Source of the DNA: F1-60-MAGs104 sp964355975
Lineage (GTDB): Bacteria > Planctomycetota > Phycisphaerae > Phycisphaerales > SM1A02
Length of the DNA stretch: 20,827 bases
Direction: 5' to 3'
Assembly (NCBI GenBank): GCA_964355975.1
Contig: CAYHFW010000033.1
Location: forward strand, 1 to 20,827
Shown here: positions 17,200 to 20,827 of the stretch, in pieces
Layout of the letters: the number at the start of each line of letters is the position of its first letter
How positions within the stretch are numbered: position 1 is the first letter of the stretch
Made by a program: the position numbers and the translations under genes
Notes under the pieces: generated by a model
Told to the model about the DNA's origin: nothing
The model's database searches: none
Seen by the model: only the letters and a program-made list of their open reading frames with translations

Positions 17200-17760
17200 T
17201 TAGGGTACTGCTGGCGAATCAGCGGCGCGAAAGGCGGCGATGAGTTGTTCGACATCGTGCGAACCAACAAGCACTGTTGAGAGTGTGCCGTTGCGGCGAA
17301 GCACGAAGATTGTCGGAATAGTCTGCACCGCTGAGAATGGTCGCGTCATGCGCGGCGCGGGTGCGACCATCGGATAGCTCACAGGATTCGATGCGAGAAA
17401 CTTCGTCACGGTCGCCGCTGGTTCGCTCGAAACTCCAACGACGACCACATCGTCTGGAAAAGCCTTCGTGAGACTTTCGAGATGCGGAATCGTCTTGCGG
17501 CAAGGACCACACCACGTCGCCCAAATGTCGATGAAGACAACCTTGCCAGCGAGTGTTGTGGGCGTGAGCACGCGTCCGTCGAGTGCGGTGAATTCGTACG
17601 TTGGTGTGGATGAGTCGCTCACGATTGGTTGCGCAGTCTGAAGTTGTTTGAGCGTCCGTCCAGTCAACCATCCTCCAAATGCGAGCGCAGCGGCGGCGAC
17701 CACGAGCAGTATCACCACAACCGCCGACACTCTGCCCGATCGATGTGCTGCCTGATTCAT
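17200..17760 (-). CDS. TlpA-like membrane-anchored thioredoxin
   Basis: This 186-residue thiol-disulfide oxidoreductase has an uncleaved N-terminal membrane anchor (about residues 12-30), so the thioredoxin domain faces the periplasm. The domain spans about 53-180. WATWCGPC at 80-87 provides the redox pair Cys84/Cys87, and TIPT at 147-150 supplies the cis-proline (Pro149). The family reduces disulfides, for example during cytochrome c maturation or in damaged exported proteins. The large c-type heme protein encoded in this window is a conceivable client, but that link is inference. It is divergent from the MFS gene, with 20 bp between their ATGs, and is followed after 4 nt by the fucosidase gene. 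Confidence 0.88.
   Translation of the reverse strand: MNQAAHRSGRVSAVVVILLVVAAAALAFGGWLTGRTLKQLQTAQPIVSDSSTPTYEFTALDGRVLTPTTLAGKVVFIDIWATWCGPCRKTIPHLESLTKAFPDDVVVVGVSSEPAATVTKFLASNPVSYPMVAPAPRMTRPFSAVQTIPTIFVLRRNGTLSTVLVGSHDVEQLIAAFRAADSPAVP
17202..17207 (-). promoter_or_regulatory. Candidate -10 box TACCCT, fucosidase gene
   Basis: TACCCT read on the minus strand is exactly 6 nt from ATG 17195. It is formed by the last bases of the tlpA-like reading frame and the first base of its TAA stop. Confidence 0.4.
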
Positions 17761-17766
17761 GCGCGT

Positions 17767-17772
17767 CTTATA
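17767..17772 (-). promoter_or_regulatory. Candidate -10 box TATAAG, tlpA-like gene
   Basis: TATAAG read on the minus strand is exactly 6 nt from ATG 17760 and matches TATAAT at five of six positions. It shares its central TATA with the opposite-strand box at 17769-17774. Confidence 0.55.
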
Positions 17773-17774
17773 CT
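17769..17774 (+). promoter_or_regulatory. Candidate -10 box TATACT, MFS exporter gene
   Basis: TATACT is exactly 6 nt from ATG 17781, and 3 nt from the adjacent ATG 17778. A leaderless transcript starting at the normal distance would begin at 17781, favouring the second ATG. With 17767-17772 it forms one symmetric bidirectional element. Confidence 0.55.
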
Positions 17775-17780
17775 CGCATG

Positions 17781-19181
17781 ATGAGCGTAGTGATCGAATC
17801 GCCGGCCTCGAATCGACGCTGGCTCACGCTCGTGGCGATGACCGGGTCGCTCTCGATGATCATGCTCGATTCGACGATCATCGGGGTCGCGCTTCCACAT
17901 ATTCAATCGAGTTTTGAAATGGATGCCACCACGCGCGCGTGGTCGGTCAACGGATATCTCGTCGCGCTCGCGTCGTGGGTCGCGCTCGGAGGACGAATCG
18001 GCGACCGAGTCGGACGCGTCGTTGCCTTTCGCATCGGCATCATTGGATTCATCGCCGCATCGGTGGCATGCGCGCTCGCGCCAAGCGCGTGGTTTTTCGT
18101 CGCCGCTCGCGTCGTGCAAGGACTCTTCGCTGCGACGATGCAACCCGCGAGCGCCGCGATCGTCATCGACAGTTTTCCTGCACAACAACGCGGGCGCGCG
18201 ATGGCGACTTACGCGGGAATCTCGCTGCTCTTTCTTGCCGCGGGACCACTCATTGGCGGAGCGCTCGTCGAGTATGCCTCGTGGCAGTGGTGTTTCTGGC
18301 TCAACCTCCCAATCGCGATCACCTCAATCGCGCTCACTGTCGCACTGCAATTGCATGTCCCGCGCGGCATTCCGAGGCGCACCGACTGGCTCTCGGCAGT
18401 GCTGCTCTTTGGCGGCATCCCACTCTTCGTGGTTGGTCTGCAAGACATCGGACTGCGCGGTGCGTTTGCGGCGCAGACGTGGATACCCACACTCGTTGGC
18501 GCCTTCATGCTCATGACATTTTCGCGCCGGCAGTTTCGCCTGCCACAACCTCTCATTGACTTGCGTCTGCTGCGCGACCGCTCACTGCTTGGAGACGCGA
18601 TCGTGCTCTTTCTCTTGCAGGCGATCAACGTCGGGCAATCCATCTATGGATCGATGTTCATGCAAACTGTGCTCGGCTTCACGCCGCTGCAAACTGGACT
18701 CGGCTCGCTGCCACTGCTTGTGCCGGTCTTGGTCGTCGTGCACTTCGCAGGGCGACTCTACGACCGGCGCGGCGCGCGGTTGCCGCTGTTGATCGGACTC
18801 TCATTCGCAACTGTTGGCGCAGTCGTCGAAGCGAGCGGCGTGTACTTGTTGAGTTACCCAACGCTCGCTGTTGGAATGTTTCTCTTTGGCACAGGATGCG
18901 GCTTCGCGATGAGTCCGGCAAACGCCGATGCGCTCGGCCGCGTTCCCGCGCAGCAACGCGGCGAAGCGAGTGGGATCGTGCAGACGATGCGTCAAGTTGG
19001 CGCGACCATTGGCATCGCAGCGATGGTGATGGTGATGAGTCTCCGTCCAGAGGGCGACGCGGTCTCACCGATGGGATTCGCGCTCGGATTTGGATTGCAC
19101 ATTCTGCTCGCTGCAACCGCGCTCGTATGCGCAGTGGCGTTCGCGCAATCCACCTCTCAACCGTCGACTGCAACGACTTGA
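17781..19181 (+). CDS. MFS exporter, DHA2 (EmrB/QacA-like) family
   Basis: This 466-residue inner-membrane protein is a proton-coupled exporter of drugs or related small molecules; the substrate cannot be read. The N-terminus leads straight into LTLVAMTGSLSMIMLDSTIIGVALPHIQ, where LDxTIVNVALP is the motif C/D1-type signature of the 14-helix DHA family. GGRIGDRVGRVVAFRIG after the second helix is MFS motif A. About 13-14 hydrophobic helices follow. Two ATGs are adjacent, at 17778 and 17781; the second is preferred from the promoter spacing. Codons further upstream would run through the divergent tlpA-like gene and are not used. Its 3' end overlaps the convergent ABC ATPase gene by 25 bp. No TetR- or MarR-like regulator gene is adjacent. 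Confidence 0.9.
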   Translation: MSVVIESPASNRRWLTLVAMTGSLSMIMLDSTIIGVALPHIQSSFEMDATTRAWSVNGYLVALASWVALGGRIGDRVGRVVAFRIGIIGFIAASVACALAPSAWFFVAARVVQGLFAATMQPASAAIVIDSFPAQQRGRAMATYAGISLLFLAAGPLIGGALVEYASWQWCFWLNLPIAITSIALTVALQLHVPRGIPRRTDWLSAVLLFGGIPLFVVGLQDIGLRGAFAAQTWIPTLVGAFMLMTFSRRQFRLPQPLIDLRLLRDRSLLGDAIVLFLLQAINVGQSIYGSMFMQTVLGFTPLQTGLGSLPLLVPVLVVVHFAGRLYDRRGARLPLLIGLSFATVGAVVEASGVYLLSYPTLAVGMFLFGTGCGFAMSPANADALGRVPAQQRGEASGIVQTMRQVGATIGIAAMVMVMSLRPEGDAVSPMGFALGFGLHILLAATALVCAVAFAQSTSQPSTATT

Positions 19182-20236
19182 TCTGGCATGATCGTGAGTT
19201 GAACGTCTTTGCCCGCGAATGATTGGTGGCGCGGGTTCGCCTCGAACACCTTCAATTGTTCGCCGCGAACATCAATGATGTGTTGCGCGGTTGAACCAAG
19301 ATAGGTCGATGCAATACATCGACCGATCATCAGCGTTGACGATCGTGATGCTGCATCCACTGCATCTGCCGTTACGACACGAAATGACTCTGGCCGAATC
19401 GAGAGCGTGAGATCTGCACTCGCAATCTCTGGCGCCACAAACGCGCGCAACGTGCCAAGCGCGGTTGTGACGGCGGCGAATCCATCTCGATCACGACTGC
19501 CATCGATGCGTCCCTGCACGAAATTTGTCTCACCGATGAATTCAGCGACGAATCGCGTGCGCGGCCTCTCATAAATCTCGCGCGGCCCGCCGAGTTGTTC
19601 GATGCGCCCACCGCGCATCACCGCGATTCGATCGGCGAGCGAGAGTGCTTCATGCTGATCGTGGGTGACGTAGAGCATGGTCATGTGCAATTCGTCTGAG
19701 ATGCGACGAATCTCAGCGCGCATCTCGAGTCTCAACTTCGCGTCAAGATTTGAGAGTGGCTCATCGAGCAGCAAGAGGTCGGGGCGAAAGGCCACCGCGC
19801 GCGCGAGTGCGACGCGCTGCTGCTGCCCACCTGAGAGTTGGTTTGGAAGTCGATCGGCGTATGCGCTCATGCGCACGAGTTCAAGCGACTCGCCGATGCG
19901 CTGCTTCTTCTCTGCAGATGCCATCTTGCGCACGTCGAGGCCGAATCCGACATTCTGCGCGACGGTCATGTGCGGCCAGAGGGCATAATTCTGAAAGACC
20001 ATGCCGGCGTTGCGCTTCTCGGGAGCGTGCGCGGTGACATCTCGATCTCCAAAGAAGATGCGTCCCGCGGTGGGCTCGACGAATCCAGCGACCATGCGCA
20101 GAATCGTGGTCTTGCCGCAGCCCGACGATCCGAGCAGAAAGAAGAGTGATCCCGAGGGAACTTCGACGCTGACATCTTCGACGGCAACCGTCTGATCGAA
20201 GGCTTTTCGCAGATTGGTGAGTTTCAAACTTGTCAC
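19157..20236 (-). CDS. ABC transporter ATPase, PotA/FbpC/MalK type, without visible partners
   Basis: This 359-residue ATP-binding subunit would power an import system. All motifs are intact: Walker A GSSGCGKT (36-43), Q-loop Gln82, signature LSGGQ (134-138), Walker B LLLLDEP (154-160), D-loop SNLDAK (162-167) and switch His192. Residues about 235-355 form a TOBE-type regulatory domain, with AEFIGETNFVQG at its entry as in polyamine and iron(III) importers. No permease or binding-protein gene is in the window; both flanking genes are on the other strand, so the partners lie elsewhere or the ATPase is shared. The start is GTG at 20236, with TATCCT exactly 6 nt upstream and no Shine-Dalgarno. 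The substrate (iron, polyamine or sugar) is unresolved. Confidence 0.92.
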   Translation of the reverse strand: MTSLKLTNLRKAFDQTVAVEDVSVEVPSGSLFFLLGSSGCGKTTILRMVAGFVEPTAGRIFFGDRDVTAHAPEKRNAGMVFQNYALWPHMTVAQNVGFGLDVRKMASAEKKQRIGESLELVRMSAYADRLPNQLSGGQQQRVALARAVAFRPDLLLLDEPLSNLDAKLRLEMRAEIRRISDELHMTMLYVTHDQHEALSLADRIAVMRGGRIEQLGGPREIYERPRTRFVAEFIGETNFVQGRIDGSRDRDGFAAVTTALGTLRAFVAPEIASADLTLSIRPESFRVVTADAVDAASRSSTLMIGRCIASTYLGSTAQHIIDVRGEQLKVFEANPRHQSFAGKDVQLTIMPDQVVAVDG

Positions 20237-20242
20237 ACGAGA

Positions 20243-20248
20243 AGGATA
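20243..20248 (-). promoter_or_regulatory. Candidate -10 box TATCCT, ABC ATPase gene
   Basis: TATCCT read on the minus strand is exactly 6 nt from the GTG at 20236, which decides that unusual start codon. Confidence 0.5.
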
Positions 20249-20258
20249 GCCATCGCTT

Positions 20259-20264
20259 TACACT
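20259..20264 (+). promoter_or_regulatory. Candidate -10 box TACACT, DciA-like gene
   Basis: TACACT is 8 nt from ATG 20273, in the 36-bp gap between two divergent genes. A TTG at 20267 is in frame but only 2 nt after the box, so the ATG is preferred. Confidence 0.4.
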
Positions 20265-20272
20265 CATTGCGC

Positions 20273-20644
20273 ATGACCGATTCGCTCAGCCATCTTCGCG
20301 ACCTTCAGAAGTGGCGCGGAGCAGCCGCAGGCGGACGGCGCACCGCCATTCCAACTGGTTCGATTGGCGGCGACGTCACGCGCTTTCGATCGGAGATCGA
20401 ACGGCGCAGCGAACGATTCGGAAATGCCGCTGAAGTCTGGGCGAGCCTCATTCCTGAACAGTTGCGATCTGACACGCGGCTCGCTGGCCTTTCTGGCGGA
20501 ACGCTCACCGTCGTGACTGGCTCAGCTGCGACGAGTTACGCACTCGATCGTCTCTTGCGCGCTGGCGTCAGCCATCAGATTCTCACAGCAACCAACGGAA
20601 AGATCTTGCGCGTACGGATGCGCGTTGGCAAAGTCGACGCGTGA
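20273..20644 (+). CDS. DUF721/DciA-like protein
   Basis: This 123-residue protein resembles the DUF721 family, whose studied members (DciA) help load the replicative helicase DnaB. The N-terminal third (LRDLQKWRGAAAGGRRTAIP) is basic and probably flexible. From about residue 46 comes the conserved unit: VWASLIPEQLRSDTRLAGLS, then GGTLTVVTGSAATSYALDRL, then a short helix and the final strand ILRVRMRVG, matching the family order W..l....l...t....l..g.L.V.v.s.a.a..L. The usual position in the chromosome near dnaA/recF/gyrB cannot be tested here. It is divergent from the ABC ATPase gene. The assignment rests on pattern resemblance over a short protein, so the family call is moderate and the role inferred. 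Confidence 0.7.
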   Translation: MTDSLSHLRDLQKWRGAAAGGRRTAIPTGSIGGDVTRFRSEIERRSERFGNAAEVWASLIPEQLRSDTRLAGLSGGTLTVVTGSAATSYALDRLLRAGVSHQILTATNGKILRVRMRVGKVDA

Positions 20645-20692
20645 GTGCGACGAATGTTCGTTTGCGCATCAGCGGCAGAATCTTCGCTCGCG
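20645..20692. repeat. 48-bp imperfect direct repeat, copy 1
   Basis: This copy aligns without gaps to 20759-20806, at a constant offset of 114 bp. The shared blocks are GTGCGAC, GTTCG, TTGCG, GCGGC and GAATCTTCGCTCGCG. By eye roughly three quarters of positions match, with the last 21 bases differing at only one. Confidence 0.6.
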
Positions 20693-20699
20693 CTTGCAG

Positions 20700-20752
20700 C
20701 CGTTCTTTGGAAAGAATGCATCATTAAGAGGGTCATTCATTCCAAAGAACGG
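20700..20752. repeat. Long inverted repeat (19-bp arms, 15-nt loop)
   Basis: The left arm, 20700-20718 (CCGTTCTTTGGAAAGAATG), pairs with the right arm, 20734-20752 (CATTCATTCCAAAGAACGG), with one mismatch in 19. The loop is 20719-20733. The element is noticeably more AT-rich than its surroundings. No T tract follows on either strand, so an intrinsic terminator is unlikely. It sits between the two copies of the 48-bp direct repeat and could be a small non-autonomous mobile or REP-like element. Confidence 0.75.
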
Positions 20753-20758
20753 GTTCTG

Positions 20759-20806
20759 GTGCGACTGAAGTTCGCTTGCGTCCACGCGGCGGAATCTTCG
20801 CTCGCG
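20759..20806. repeat. 48-bp imperfect direct repeat, copy 2
   Basis: This is the second copy of the unit at 20645-20692. Its last 21 bases (20786-20806) also match, inverted, the motif at 33-52. The remaining bases to the window end hold no supportable gene. Confidence 0.6.
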
Positions 20807-20827
20807 GCGAGTTCTCGAGACGAGCAA

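Noticed and set aside
20700..20752. Intrinsic terminator for the DciA-like gene
   Set aside because: The stem is strong but no T tract follows on either strand, and it lies 56 bp past the stop between direct repeats.

Overview
The window looks like a piece of a compact, GC-rich planctomycete chromosome, most likely class Phycisphaerae. The evidence is a membrane-bound-dehydrogenase protein with HEAT repeats and a C-terminal CxxCH heme site (a PVC-superphylum architecture), and two secreted proteins ending in paired dockerin-type calcium loops, as Phycisphaerales secreted proteins often do. There are 15 genes. No RNA gene, insertion sequence, phage gene or CRISPR array was seen. No stretch above 300 bases lacks a gene; the only sizeable non-coding stretches are the two window ends (1-186 and 20645-20827), and both carry repeats.

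Layout. 187-5221 is a surface-polysaccharide block: a family-4-like glycosyltransferase (minus strand), a zinc-ribbon SAM methyltransferase (plus), and a translationally coupled polymerase/ligase-flippase pair (minus). 5285-7225 (minus) holds a secreted repeat protein with a dockerin tail and a small hypothetical gene. 7277-11029 (plus) is the 1250-residue dehydrogenase/HEAT/PA14/cytochrome protein. 10958-15747 (minus) is a tight four-gene set: an internally duplicated unknown protein, a seven-repeat FG-GAP protein with dockerin tail, a lipoprotein made of two copies of one domain, and a second flippase. 15789-17760 (minus) is a TlpA-like thioredoxin followed after 4 nt by a secreted GH29 alpha-L-fucosidase. 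17781-19181 (plus) is a DHA2-type MFS exporter. 19157-20236 (minus) is an orphan ABC ATPase of the PotA/FbpC/MalK type. 20273-20644 (plus) is a small DUF721/DciA-like protein.

The most striking feature is the start regions. No gene has a convincing Shine-Dalgarno sequence. Nine of 15 chosen start codons instead have a TANNNT hexamer exactly 6, 7 or 8 nt upstream, seven of the nine with C at position five (TANNCT), and three more have a close variant. Six nucleotides is the -10-to-+1 distance, so transcription would begin at the start codon and the mRNAs would be leaderless. At the tlpA/MFS divergent pair, two overlapping -10 boxes sit in a 20-bp gap with 6 nt on each side. Inside two tandem runs the -10 box overlaps the stop codon of the preceding gene. 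Three convergent gene pairs overlap at their 3' ends by 15, 72 and 25 bp.

Functionally, most genes act at or beyond the inner membrane: polysaccharide building and export, secreted calcium-binding repeat proteins, a periplasmic oxidoreductase, glycan trimming and drug/metabolite export. Beyond this shared location, no single pathway joins the whole window.
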